Source of the DNA: an uncultured Halobacteriovorax sp.
Lineage (GTDB): Bacteria > Bdellovibrionota > Bacteriovoracia > Bacteriovoracales > Bacteriovoracaceae
Direction of reading: 5' to 3'
Length of the DNA: 64,000 nucleotides
Assembly: GCA_913061265.1 (NCBI GenBank)
Contig: CAJXVS010000004.1
Coordinates: 62,001-126,000 of the forward strand
Shown here: positions 25,386-34,208 of the stretch, in pieces
How positions within the stretch are numbered: the stretch's first letter is position 1
How the letters are laid out: every line of letters begins with the position of its first letter
Program-made: the position numbers and the translations under genes
The notes under the pieces: generated by a model
Told to the model about the DNA's origin: nothing
What the model saw: the letters and a program-made list of their open reading frames with translations, nothing else
The model's database searches: none

Positions 25386-26069
25386 ATGGAATTTAAAGAT
25401 AAGAACTATTATGAAATTTTAGAAGTCTCTTCTACCTCTACGCCTGAAGATGTTCACCAAGGTTACCTTCGTGCCAAGAATGCCTATTCTCAAGATTCTT
25501 TGGCCCTTTATAGTTTAATGAGTAAAGAAGAGTGTGAGAACATTCTTCAACTTATAGATGAAGCTTATACTATTATCTCAGACCCACATAAAAGAAGACA
25601 GTACGACGAAGCTAGAGGAATCAATCAAGATCTATCAGATTCTTTTAGACAGCAAAGTCGGCTCGCCTCAGTTGGTTTCACTAAAGAAGAGACTGATCAC
25701 AGAATCAATCAATCGGGTGAATCAGTAAAACCTCAGTCGATGACTAAAATTGTTGCCCAAAAGAAGTTTCAACTTGAATACAAAGTAAGTGAAGAGTTTG
25801 AAAAAGAGATTGAGCAAGCGACAGAGTTCAGTGGAGAATTCTTAAGAAGAGTTCGAGAATATAAAGGCGTAGATATAAATAGAATGAGTGAGATGACTAA
25901 AGTCTCTAAGACTTATATTAAGAATATTGAAGACGAGGACACGACACGCCTTCCGGCCATTGTCTATGTTCGTGGCTTTGTTTACCAATATGCTAAATGC
26001 TTAAAGTTAAACCCTGACTTAGTGGCCACTAGTTATACCTATAGACTTAAAAATCAAACAAGCGAATGA
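25386..26069 (+). CDS. J-domain-like / RodZ-type HTH fusion protein
   Basis: A 227-residue protein. Residues 5-75 resemble a DnaJ J-domain (NYYEILEVS, then LIDEAYTIISDPHKRRQYDE) but the HPD tripeptide that stimulates Hsp70 is absent. Residues about 140-215 resemble the RodZ-type helix-turn-helix (GEFLRRVREYKGVDINRMSE, then YIKNIEDEDTTRLPAIVYVRG). No membrane helix follows, unlike RodZ. It is coupled to the MinD-like gene (5 bp) and overlaps rluD. It is likely a regulatory or adaptor protein; function unknown. Confidence 0.7.
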   Translation: MEFKDKNYYEILEVSSTSTPEDVHQGYLRAKNAYSQDSLALYSLMSKEECENILQLIDEAYTIISDPHKRRQYDEARGINQDLSDSFRQQSRLASVGFTKEETDHRINQSGESVKPQSMTKIVAQKKFQLEYKVSEEFEKEIEQATEFSGEFLRRVREYKGVDINRMSEMTKVSKTYIKNIEDEDTTRLPAIVYVRGFVYQYAKCLKLNPDLVATSYTYRLKNQTSE

Positions 26070-27055
26070 GCGAAAAAGAATCGATCGATGAAGTAAGAAC
26101 ACTTCTCGTCGCTGCCGAGGATTTTGACGAATTCAAAAGGCTAGATATTTTTCTTAAAACAAAGCTCGAGGATCTCAGCAGGAACTTTATCAAGTTTCTT
26201 TTTGAAGATGGACAGATAACAGCGGAAAAAGGAATTAAGCTCAAGCTTAACAAGCTCCCTTCTCCTGGAACCGTTATTAATATTAATATTCCTCCTCCTC
26301 CACCTCTTGATGCTAAAGCTGAAGACATTCCCCTTCCTATTCTCTTTGAAGATGAATACTTAGTTATAGTAAATAAGCCTTCAGGGATGGTAACCCATCC
26401 AGCGCCTGGAAATTACACAGGCACACTTGTGAATGCCATCCTTCACCATTGCCCTGACTTAAGTGGAATTGGTGATGCTAAGAGACCAGGCATTGTTCAT
26501 AGGCTTGATAAGGGAACCAGTGGGGTAATGGTCGTGGCCAAGACTCAAAAAGCTCATGAAGGATTGGTTCAACTTTTTTCTAAGCATGATATCGATAGAG
26601 TTTACCAAGCCCTTTGTATTGGAAACTCAAAACTCTTATCAGGAAAATTAGAATCAACGATTGGTAGAGATCCTTCAAATAGAATAAAGATGGCCGTCAA
26701 TGTAAAAAATGGAAGAGACGCCGTCACTTACTACAAAGTTTTAGAGCGTTTTGAAAACTGCACTCTTATGGAGTGCCAATTAGAGACGGGAAGAACTCAT
26801 CAAATCAGAGTTCATATGGCGAGCCTCCTAGGTACAGCAGTTGTTTGTGATTCAACTTATGGTAATTCAAATCAACACCTGCTTCGTATCCCAAGCCAGC
26901 TGGCAGAACATTTAAAGGACTACTCTCACCCGCTTCTTCATGCTCGTAGGCTAGGCTTTGTTCATCCTATAACAAAAGAAAAGATTGATTTCGAAGTTGA
27001 TCCACCAGAGGTCTTTCAAAGGTCTCTTGAGATTTTAAGAGGCTTAGATGAGTAG
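26066..27055 (+). CDS. rluD: RluD-type 23S rRNA pseudouridine synthase
   Basis: A 329-residue RluA-family enzyme. It has an S4-like N-terminal RNA-binding region, then the catalytic block GIVHRLDKGTSGVMVVAKT (about residues 140-158, nucleophile Asp) and TGRTHQIRVHMASL. Family members make pseudouridines in helix 69 of 23S rRNA (RluD) or other RNAs; RluA/RluC paralogues cannot be fully excluded. It overlaps both neighbours by 4-8 nt. Confidence 0.85.
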   Translation: MSEKESIDEVRTLLVAAEDFDEFKRLDIFLKTKLEDLSRNFIKFLFEDGQITAEKGIKLKLNKLPSPGTVININIPPPPPLDAKAEDIPLPILFEDEYLVIVNKPSGMVTHPAPGNYTGTLVNAILHHCPDLSGIGDAKRPGIVHRLDKGTSGVMVVAKTQKAHEGLVQLFSKHDIDRVYQALCIGNSKLLSGKLESTIGRDPSNRIKMAVNVKNGRDAVTYYKVLERFENCTLMECQLETGRTHQIRVHMASLLGTAVVCDSTYGNSNQHLLRIPSQLAEHLKDYSHPLLHARRLGFVHPITKEKIDFEVDPPEVFQRSLEILRGLDE

Positions 27056-27638
27056 CTTAAGTTTCGAAAAAGAGTTTGGTGGGTATCTATTTAGTATTTA
27101 TAAAGAAAAGCCGAACTTCGCTACAATTGAAGTTAATCAAGTTCACGGCGCTGTTGTTCTCAATGATCTAGAACAAGTTAATAAAGAAAACGAGGCCGAT
27201 GGCCTTTATTCAAAAGACTTAAAAACTCCCCTCGCCATAAAAACAGCAGATTGCTTACCTATCTTTGTTTTAGGAAAAAAGGGCGCGTCGCTTCTTCACG
27301 CAGGATGGAGAGGAGTTCATCAAGAGATAGTCTTAGTAAAAGAAGTTCAAGAGCTAGAGCCTTTCTACTTTTTCATAGGACCCTTTATTCAAGCTGATCA
27401 TTTTGAAGTCATGAATGATTTTCGCCAAAATTTCCCTAAGTCAAAACATTTTAGTGAAGCCTCTGGAAAACTCTACTTCGACTTAGGAGCAGAGACTCAG
27501 GACCAAATAAAATCCTGCTACCCACATGCTAAAATAGAAATTTGCCCTATTTCCACCTTTAACGACGAAGAATTTCACTCATATCGAAGAAATGGAACTA
27601 CGCAAAGAAATTGGAATGTCTTATCAAAGATTAAATAA
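27048..27638 (+). CDS. pgeF: YfiH/PgeF family (laccase-domain) protein
   Basis: A 196-residue protein, short for the family (about 240). Motifs: VNQVHGAVV, IKTADCLPIFV and LLHAGWRGVHQE, giving the Cys/His metal site of YfiH. E. coli YfiH (PgeF) edits mis-incorporated residues in peptidoglycan stem peptides, and others act as purine nucleoside phosphorylases. It follows rluD with an 8-nt overlap, an arrangement seen in many Gram-negatives. Confidence 0.82.
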   Translation: MSSLSFEKEFGGYLFSIYKEKPNFATIEVNQVHGAVVLNDLEQVNKENEADGLYSKDLKTPLAIKTADCLPIFVLGKKGASLLHAGWRGVHQEIVLVKEVQELEPFYFFIGPFIQADHFEVMNDFRQNFPKSKHFSEASGKLYFDLGAETQDQIKSCYPHAKIEICPISTFNDEEFHSYRRNGTTQRNWNVLSKIK

Positions 27639-27675
27639 AGATCTATAATTTTAGAAAAACTACTTAGGAGTTACC

Positions 27676-28827
27676 ATGTCAGATAATAAAGAATTAAATA
27701 GCGCCACTATGAATTGGCATATTATAAATTGGGTTGCCATTCTCGGCATGATCTCAACTTCTCTTTATCTTACTAGTCATTATTTCGACGTTCATTTCCC
27801 TACGGGACTTGTTGGCGGAACTCTATGTGATATCAATTCTTTTTTTACTTGTAGTGCCGCTACTAATAGTCCCTTTTCAAATGTTATGGGCGTCCCTATT
27901 TCTCTTTTTGGACTCTTAATTGGACTCTTCTTAGCTTCTGGTTATCTTTTTAAAAGTAAAGAAATTGAGGGAACAAATCATTTTATCCTCATGATAAATG
28001 CTGTTGGCTGCTTAGTTCTTTTTCTTTATTCACTAATCGCTCTTGGGACCTTATGTCCTTTTTGCACACTTTATTATGTGTTCTCCTTTCTCGCTCTCTT
28101 TGTATTCTATAAGCATTCAAGCCTAAAAAGCCCTTCTCTAAAGCCTCTCGCGGCCTATGTTCTGGTTGGATTAATTGTTAGTGGAATGACTTATGCCAAT
28201 GTTAATGAGAAAAACTCTAAGAAAGGCGCTCTAGCGAAAAGTTTAATAGAACAATTCTTTAACCTTCCAAACCTTGGAAAGCCGGCAACTGACTCTCCTT
28301 TTCTTGTAGCAAAGGTAGGAGATAAATTTGATGATGCTGTCATTAGAATTACTAAGTTTAGTGACTTTGAATGCCCTGCTTGTAGCATGCTTTCTGATCA
28401 TCTCCTAAAAGTGGCTGATAAGTACCAAGGATTGGTCTCAATTCAATACAAGTTCTATCCATTAGACGTAAACTGTAATGCTTCTGTTAAACAACAGATC
28501 CATCGTAATGCTTGTAACGCAAGTTACCTAGCTTATTGTGCTCCAGAAAAGTTCCTAGAGCTTCATCATGAAATCTTTAACCAAGTAAACTCAAGCGGAC
28601 TTACGACTAAATGGCTTACAGAAAAAGCAAAAAAGTTAGCCGTTGAAGATTGCTATAAGTCTAAAGAGACACGTGACGCTGTCGTTCAGATTATCAGTGA
28701 GGCCAAGCCTTTCAATATTACGTCTACTCCAACCATGCTTATCAATGGAGTTAAGATTGAAGGCGTTCTCCCTATAGATCAAATCAATATCATCCTTGAT
28801 GAAATCGTTGCACGCTCTAAGAAATGA
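27676..28827 (+). CDS. VKOR-DsbA fusion (disulfide-bond formation)
   Basis: A 383-residue fusion. Residues about 12-165 form a vitamin K epoxide reductase domain with four or five helices, a Cys pair in the loop CDINSFFTCS and the active CPFC in TLCPFCTLYY. Residues about 205-380 form a thioredoxin-fold DsbA-like domain with active site ECPACSML and cis-Pro TSTPTMLI. The VKOR part would reoxidise the DsbA part with quinone, replacing DsbB. This supports oxidative folding of the many Cys-containing exported proteins in the window. SD TAGGAG, start ATG 27676. Confidence 0.88.
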   Translation: MSDNKELNSATMNWHIINWVAILGMISTSLYLTSHYFDVHFPTGLVGGTLCDINSFFTCSAATNSPFSNVMGVPISLFGLLIGLFLASGYLFKSKEIEGTNHFILMINAVGCLVLFLYSLIALGTLCPFCTLYYVFSFLALFVFYKHSSLKSPSLKPLAAYVLVGLIVSGMTYANVNEKNSKKGALAKSLIEQFFNLPNLGKPATDSPFLVAKVGDKFDDAVIRITKFSDFECPACSMLSDHLLKVADKYQGLVSIQYKFYPLDVNCNASVKQQIHRNACNASYLAYCAPEKFLELHHEIFNQVNSSGLTTKWLTEKAKKLAVEDCYKSKETRDAVVQIISEAKPFNITSTPTMLINGVKIEGVLPIDQINIILDEIVARSKK

Positions 28828-29636
28828 GCCAATCGAAAAAGAAGCGGGAGATTCCCCGCTTCTCAAATCCTATTATAGAAACTCACTGTCATCTTGATTA
28901 TCTCAAAGAGGACAGCTTAGAAGAGACTATAAACAAAGCTAAAGATGTTGGTATTGAAAAGTTTATCACTATCTCTGTTTCTCCAAACAATCTCGATACG
29001 GCTCTTGAAATAGCCAAAAATAACGAATCAATCTATTGCACCCAAGGAATTCATCCTCATGAGGCGAAGGATTGGAGTGAAGAAGTTGAGAAAAAGATCA
29101 GAGAGCAAGCTAAGTATCAAAAGTGTTTGGCCATTGGAGAGATTGGTTTAGATTATCATTATACTAAATCTCCGAAAGAAGATCAGCTAGAGGCCTTTGA
29201 TAAACAATTAACCATAGCTGGAGAAATGGACCTTCCCGTCGTTATCCATTCAAGGGACGCTGAAGAGGACACTATAAAGATTCTAACTAAGCACCTAGGC
29301 AGTTTGAAAAAACGTGGCGTCATCCATAGTTTTACTTCAAGTTTAGAACTGGCCCAGTTCGCCATTGATAATGGCTTCTATTTAGGTTTCAACGGAATCA
29401 TCACTTTTAAGAACGCCCAAAATGTTAGGGATGCACTAGAGATTACGCCAATAGATAAGATCCTCTTAGAAACAGACTCCCCTTTTCTGACACCGATTCC
29501 CTTTCGTGGAAACGAGAACTCTCCAAAGTACCTGCCCTTAGTTGCACAGAAGATGGCCGAGGTAAAAGCTCTCCCCATAGAGGAACTCCTTTCTCAAGTA
29601 TATAAGAACAGTTTTTGCCTTTTTTCTTTTTCTTAA
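28824..29636 (+). CDS. tatD: TatD-family metal-dependent hydrolase/DNase
   Basis: A 270-residue TIM-barrel hydrolase. Metal ligands appear in ETHCHLDYL (HxH), AIGEIGLDYHY (Glu), VVIHSRDAEED, GVIHSF and LLETDSPFLT (final Asp). Family members are 3'-5' DNases or have other hydrolase activities. It overlaps the VKOR-DsbA gene by 4 nt and ends that operon. Confidence 0.88.
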   Translation: MSQSKKKREIPRFSNPIIETHCHLDYLKEDSLEETINKAKDVGIEKFITISVSPNNLDTALEIAKNNESIYCTQGIHPHEAKDWSEEVEKKIREQAKYQKCLAIGEIGLDYHYTKSPKEDQLEAFDKQLTIAGEMDLPVVIHSRDAEEDTIKILTKHLGSLKKRGVIHSFTSSLELAQFAIDNGFYLGFNGIITFKNAQNVRDALEITPIDKILLETDSPFLTPIPFRGNENSPKYLPLVAQKMAEVKALPIEELLSQVYKNSFCLFSFS

Positions 29637-29660
29637 GAGAAATTTAAGCCCAACAAAAAA

Positions 29661-29687
29661 ATCCTCCGACTAGTAAGTATCGGAGAT
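29661..29687 (+). promoter_or_regulatory. Hairpin that would mask the SD of the next gene
   Basis: CTCCGA (29664-29669) pairs with TCGGAG (29680-29685) across a 10-nt loop. With one bulged C the stem extends to AT(C)CTCCGA / TCGGAGAT. The 3' arm contains the GGAG SD that fits the ATG at 29692. This could make translation depend on temperature or an RNA partner. Inference only. Confidence 0.4.
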
Positions 29688-29691
29688 GAGA

Positions 29692-30078
29692 ATGAAGAAT
29701 ATATTTCTAATAGGATTAGTAACTGCGCTCTTTATTACTAATGTTTATGCTGAAGAAGGTTGGGTTCGTGTCCCAGTTAAAGGCCTTCAAAATACAGAAT
29801 TAGATGGTGTCTTTGAAGTCCAAAGTTCCGGTCAATTCTCAAAGGTAAACTTGGATTGCGTTAGCTTTATTCACGGTATGAATTTTTATGATCAAAATAA
29901 ACAAAGTGAGTGGGAGCTCTCTTATAGCTTCCCTCTTTCTGAGAGCCAATGCTCAGAGATATATCAGTTTATGAAATCAAGTTTGGATAAAGCAAAACCA
30001 GCTTGTGTTGAACTCGATGTTGTTAATCAAGAGTATATTCTCTCTAGGAAGGAAGGATCTTGTCGACTAGGCTCTTAA
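29692..30078 (+). CDS. Small exported protein, unknown function
   Basis: A 128-residue protein with a signal peptide (MKNIFLIGLVTALFITNVYA). The ATG at 29692 has GGAG 6 nt upstream; the ATG at 29686 is too close to that SD. The mature part has four Cys, likely disulfide-bonded. No family was recognised. Its last 35 bp overlap the 3' end of the convergent gene. Confidence 0.6.
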   Translation: MKNIFLIGLVTALFITNVYAEEGWVRVPVKGLQNTELDGVFEVQSSGQFSKVNLDCVSFIHGMNFYDQNKQSEWELSYSFPLSESQCSEIYQFMKSSLDKAKPACVELDVVNQEYILSRKEGSCRLGS

Positions 30079-30976
30079 GCCGCGCTTGATCTGCATTTCT
30101 ATTTCTAACGGCATCACCTAAGGTGCCGTTCAATTTATCAAAAACCATAAACTGAACTTCACTTGATTCTGCAAGGTCAGATCCATCTTCAGGTCTTAAT
30201 TCGTTAATCACTTCAGTCATCTTTGTATTGCGAGCAATATTAGGCCCGTCATTAAAAAAGATATCGCTACCGCTTATTACATTAAAGTTCTTGGCTACGT
30301 TTTGAGAAATAATATCATTATCAAAACCAATAGAATCCATCGTGATCAACATATCTACTTTTCTAAAACCATGCTCTAAAGAATTTAACTGATTACTAAC
30401 TTCAACAGCGGTATCACCGCCCATCCCTTGACCTACGAGGATCACAGGCTGCTCGATGGCGGTTCTTTTAATGCGGTCAATTATGGCATCCTCTTGATCC
30501 CATTTAAAAACCTTAGACCTTGGAATATTCGAGGCCATCATATCGAGTCCGGTTTCTGAATCAAAAATATTTAGATCATAACCATTGATAAAGATCACTG
30601 CCGGCTGATTTAAAGTCTTTGGAAGAGATGGACCTCTGGTTTTAGAGACCCTACTTTCTTGCAGACCTCCACCGAGATCAGGCATAAGCCTATCAAGACC
30701 TGGAGTCTGAAGAGCTTTCTTGAAGACACTACTTGCCCCCTCAAGGAGATGCTTTCCAGCTTTAACCGTTTCCTGCGCCTTCTCTTTAACCTTACCAGGA
30801 AGCTCTTTGGCCTTCTGAGCCACTTCCTTAGCTGTTTCAGACAAGTCCACCTTACTTGGGGCTTGCTCTAGGGCCTTCGCCCCTTTTGAGCTATTACTTA
30901 GATTTGGGACTGAGGGGCGCTTGGCCAAGTAGTCCGATCTAGAGCTGTAATGAATAATTCCGTCATTAGTCTTCAT
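30044..30976 (-). CDS. Alpha/beta-hydrolase-fold protein lacking the nucleophile serine
   Basis: A 310-residue protein. The ATG at 30976 is chosen for its SD (AAGGTG); the frame extends upstream to 31108 through a hydrophobic stretch without an SD. The N-terminal third is Lys/Glu-rich amphipathic helix (for example AQKAKELPGKVKEKAQE). The C-terminal part looks like a lipase/hydrolase core: AVIFINGYDLNIFD, then PVILVGQGMGGDTAVEV, where GxSxG has become GQGMG. The nucleophile is thus missing and catalysis is unlikely. No signal peptide in this start choice; function unknown. Confidence 0.55.
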   Translation of the reverse strand: MKTNDGIIHYSSRSDYLAKRPSVPNLSNSSKGAKALEQAPSKVDLSETAKEVAQKAKELPGKVKEKAQETVKAGKHLLEGASSVFKKALQTPGLDRLMPDLGGGLQESRVSKTRGPSLPKTLNQPAVIFINGYDLNIFDSETGLDMMASNIPRSKVFKWDQEDAIIDRIKRTAIEQPVILVGQGMGGDTAVEVSNQLNSLEHGFRKVDMLITMDSIGFDNDIISQNVAKNFNVISGSDIFFNDGPNIARNTKMTEVINELRPEDGSDLAESSEVQFMVFDKLNGTLGDAVRNRNADQARLKSLVDKILPS

Positions 30977-31141
30977 ATCACCTTTAATTGTATTAAATAT
31001 TGCTCCTCGCCATAAGAGAGCAAATTCCCCCCTATCTCTGACACCCAAGGTCGGCCAAATAAAGAAAACCATTAAAAAGACGTTCAAAAGGCAGCCCGTT
31101 TGTGGCATATTGCCGGCAATTTCAAACTTTTAGGAGTATTT

Positions 31142-32161
31142 ATGGCGCAGGTCAAAATTGGTATCAATGGTATGGGGCGCATCGGACGCACGATTCTTCG
31201 AGAAATATTCAACCGAAATCTTCATGACTCTCTTGAAGTTGTAGCGGTTAATAACCCTGGAAATCCAAACGACTATATTCACTTAATGAAATACGACTCT
31301 GTTCATGGAGTCTTTGATGGCGAAGTTTCTTACGACGAAGCCAGTAAAACTTTAAACTTTGGTGGAAAGAAGATTTCTTTTTACACACAAAGAGATCCTT
31401 CAGAGATTGATTGGAGTTCAGATAAAGTTGATATTGTTATCGACGCCACTGGCGTTTTTAAAGATAAAGCAGGTCTTGGAAAACATAAAACAGGAACTGT
31501 TAAAAAAGTCATCATGTGCGCTCCTGGTAAAGACCTAGACGGCACATTTGTTATGGGTATCAACAATGATCAATATGACCCTGCTACTCATGACATCATC
31601 AGTAATGCTAGCTGCACAACAAACTGTTTAGCTCCTGTTGCAAAAGTCCTTAATGATAGTTTTGGAATCATCAATGGTTTCATGACAACTATTCATGCCT
31701 ATACTTCTGATCAACAACTTCTAGACGGATCTCACAGTGATCCAAGAAGAGCGAGAGCTGCTGCTCTCTCAATGATCCCTACAACAACTGGTGCTGCTAA
31801 AGCAGTTGGTCTCGTCATTCCTGAACTTAAAGGAAAGCTCGACGGTTATGCTGTTAGAGTCCCGACACCAAACGTTTCTCTTGTCGACTTAACAGTTCGT
31901 CTTGAGAAGAAAACAACAGTTAAAGAAGTAAATGCAGCTTTAAAAGAAGCTGCCGAGGGAAGCCTTAAAGGAATCTTAGCCTTTGAAGAACTACCTCTTG
32001 TTAGTATCGATTTCATGGGGATGCGTCACTCAAGTTGTGTCGATGCTGCACTAACAAATCAAATTGATGACTCCGTAAAAGTTGTTGCTTGGTACGATAA
32101 CGAAGCTGGATTCTCCAACCGTGTTATTGACCTGGCTAACTTTGTTGGACAGAGGCTATAA
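31142..32161 (+). CDS. gap: Glyceraldehyde-3-phosphate dehydrogenase
   Basis: A 339-residue glycolytic enzyme. N-terminal NAD-binding GINGMGRIGRTILREIF; catalytic Cys in SNASCTTNCLAP (about residue 157); C-terminal WYDNEAGFSNRV. It oxidises glyceraldehyde-3-phosphate to 1,3-bisphosphoglycerate. The ATG at 31142 has SD AGGAGT; an upstream in-frame TTG is not needed. First of a gap-pgk-tpiA-(secG) run, 1 bp from pgk. Confidence 0.97.
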   Translation: MAQVKIGINGMGRIGRTILREIFNRNLHDSLEVVAVNNPGNPNDYIHLMKYDSVHGVFDGEVSYDEASKTLNFGGKKISFYTQRDPSEIDWSSDKVDIVIDATGVFKDKAGLGKHKTGTVKKVIMCAPGKDLDGTFVMGINNDQYDPATHDIISNASCTTNCLAPVAKVLNDSFGIINGFMTTIHAYTSDQQLLDGSHSDPRRARAAALSMIPTTTGAAKAVGLVIPELKGKLDGYAVRVPTPNVSLVDLTVRLEKKTTVKEVNAALKEAAEGSLKGILAFEELPLVSIDFMGMRHSSCVDAALTNQIDDSVKVVAWYDNEAGFSNRVIDLANFVGQRL

Positions 32162-32162
32162 G

Positions 32163-33347
32163 ATGGCATTGAAATTCGTAGACGAGCTAGAACTTGAAAA
32201 TAAAAGAGTTCTAGCTAGATTTGATTTTAACGTTCCTCTTGATAGTGACGGAAATATTACCGATACCACAAGAATCGACTTGGCCTTGCCAACAATCAAA
32301 CACATCCTAGAAGCTGGATGTAGCAAACTTATTCTAATGAGCCATCTTGGTCGTCCTAAAGGACAAGTTAAGAAAGAATTCTCACTAGAGCCAGTCGCAA
32401 CTTATTTAGCTGAAGCTCTTGAAGAAGATGTTGTTCTCACGGAGAGCGCTCTTGATAGAGGTATTAAAACTCTTTTAGATCTTAATGAAACTAAGATCGT
32501 CCTTCTAGAAAATATCAGGTTTCACCCTGAAGAAGAAAAGAACGATCATGACTTTGCCAAACAACTCTCTGAGTACGGCGATGTTTATATAAACGATGCC
32601 TTTGGTACTGCTCATAGAAAGCATGCCTCAACTTATGAAATCAATGCTTTTTTCAAAGGATCTGCCGCTGGCGGTTTCCTTATGAAGAACGAAATTGAAG
32701 CCTTAAATAAGATCGTCAACAAGCCCGAGAGACCTTTTGTCGCCATTACTGGCGGAGCTAAGGTTTCTGATAAGTTAAAAATCATCGAAAGACTACTCAC
32801 CACAGTAGATTCTTTAATCATCGGTGGCGCTATGGCCTATCCTTTTCTAAAAGCAAAAGGCTATACTGTTGGCTCTTCAATGTGTTCAGACTCAGATGTT
32901 GAACTGGCGAGAAAACTGCTTCTTCATGGATCGAGTTCAAAGATTATGCTTCCTGTTGATCATATTGTTAGTGATGACATAGAGGGAAATCCTGAAACGA
33001 TTAAAGACGTCAATATTCCTGACGGAATGATAGGCCTTGATATTGGTCCTGAATCCTTGGCCGTCTTTAATTCAAAATTAGACAGAGCAAAAACTATTCT
33101 TTGGAATGGCCCTATGGGCTTATTTGAAAATGCTCACTTTGCTAAAGGGACAACGGGCATTGCTCAATCCCTCTCCATGAATACTGGCTATACTCTAGTT
33201 GGTGGTGGGGACTCTGTAGCAGCGGTTAAGAAATCAGGGCTTTCTGCTAAGATGGGACATGTCTCTACTGGCGGCGGCGCTTCTCTTGAGTATATTGAAC
33301 AAGGAAGCCTTCCCGGAATACAGGCCCTTAAGTTTGGAATTAGCTAG
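32163..33347 (+). CDS. pgk: Phosphoglycerate kinase
   Basis: A 394-residue kinase making ATP from 1,3-bisphosphoglycerate. Motifs: RVLARFDFNVPLD, LMSHLGRPKG, YINDAFGTAHRKH, AITGGAKVSDKL, WNGPMGLFE and GGGDSVAAV. Normal length. The ATG at 32163 follows the gap stop directly; the open frame extends back into gap but without support. Confidence 0.97.
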   Translation: MALKFVDELELENKRVLARFDFNVPLDSDGNITDTTRIDLALPTIKHILEAGCSKLILMSHLGRPKGQVKKEFSLEPVATYLAEALEEDVVLTESALDRGIKTLLDLNETKIVLLENIRFHPEEEKNDHDFAKQLSEYGDVYINDAFGTAHRKHASTYEINAFFKGSAAGGFLMKNEIEALNKIVNKPERPFVAITGGAKVSDKLKIIERLLTTVDSLIIGGAMAYPFLKAKGYTVGSSMCSDSDVELARKLLLHGSSSKIMLPVDHIVSDDIEGNPETIKDVNIPDGMIGLDIGPESLAVFNSKLDRAKTILWNGPMGLFENAHFAKGTTGIAQSLSMNTGYTLVGGGDSVAAVKKSGLSAKMGHVSTGGGASLEYIEQGSLPGIQALKFGIS

Positions 33348-33356
33348 GAAAAATCT

Positions 33357-34112
33357 ATGACTCATAAGTATTATATTGTTGGAAACTGGAAGATGAACCA
33401 GAGCCTCTCTGAGATCAGTACATTCTTCAAAGACCTAGGAACACTTCCTGATAATAAAAAGTACGAAGCTTGGATTGCTCCTCAGGCCATACATCTTAGT
33501 AAGGTTCTAGAGAATGGTATTAAAGCCGGCGCTCAAAATGTTTCAGACAATAACACTGGCGCACATACGGGAGAGGTTTCTCCTTCAGCTTTAATAGACC
33601 TTGGTGCTGAGTTCACTCTTGTAGGTCACTCAGAGAGAAGGGCCATCTATAAAGAAGACAATGATTTTATCAACAGAAAGCTTCGCCTCTCTTTAGAGAA
33701 AGGCCTCAAGGTTATTCTTTGTTGTGGTGAGAGTTTAGAAGAACGTGAAAATGGAATGACTGAGTCTGTGGTTAACCGCCAGATTGAATTAGGTCTTCAA
33801 GATGTTCATGAAGCTAATCGATCTGATATTATTATTGCCTACGAACCAGTCTGGGCAATCGGTACTGGTAAGACGGCAAGTCCTTCGCAAGCTGAAGACG
33901 TTCATCAATCTATTAGAACTAAGCTTATTGAACTCTGGAATGAAGAGGCCGCCAAAGAAGCAGCCATCCTTTATGGTGGATCAGTAAAGCCATCAAATGT
34001 AGCAGAATTACTTAATCAAACAAATATTGATGGGGCCCTTGTAGGTGGCGCTAGCTTAAAAGGAGCTGATTTTAGAGCTCTTTGCGATGCGGCAGAGGAC
34101 CAAAAAGAATAA
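33357..34112 (+). CDS. tpiA: Triosephosphate isomerase
   Basis: A 251-residue TIM barrel. Catalytic residues: Lys in GNWKMNQ, His in LVGHSERR, Glu in AYEPVWAIGTGK; phosphate loop ILYGGSVKP and GALVGGASL. Links the two triose phosphates for the adjacent gap and pgk enzymes. 9 bp after pgk. Confidence 0.97.
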   Translation: MTHKYYIVGNWKMNQSLSEISTFFKDLGTLPDNKKYEAWIAPQAIHLSKVLENGIKAGAQNVSDNNTGAHTGEVSPSALIDLGAEFTLVGHSERRAIYKEDNDFINRKLRLSLEKGLKVILCCGESLEERENGMTESVVNRQIELGLQDVHEANRSDIIIAYEPVWAIGTGKTASPSQAEDVHQSIRTKLIELWNEEAAKEAAILYGGSVKPSNVAELLNQTNIDGALVGGASLKGADFRALCDAAEDQKE

Positions 34113-34113
34113 T

Positions 34114-34136
34114 ATAGCATCTAAGCTATTGATTTT
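34114..34136 (+). terminator. Weak terminator or attenuator between tpiA and secG
   Basis: Stem ATAGC / GCTAT (34114-34118 with 34125-34129) followed by TGATTTTT. The stem is only 5 bp, so read-through to secG is likely. Confidence 0.3.
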
Positions 34137-34208
34137 TAAATTGATGCTTGCCAAAAAGCAGTGATTTTTATATTTCTAGCTACTAACTTAATTAAGAAGG
34201 ATTGTGTA

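Noticed and set aside
32082-32162. N-terminal extension of pgk into gap
   Set aside because: The normal Pgk N-terminus starts at 32163.
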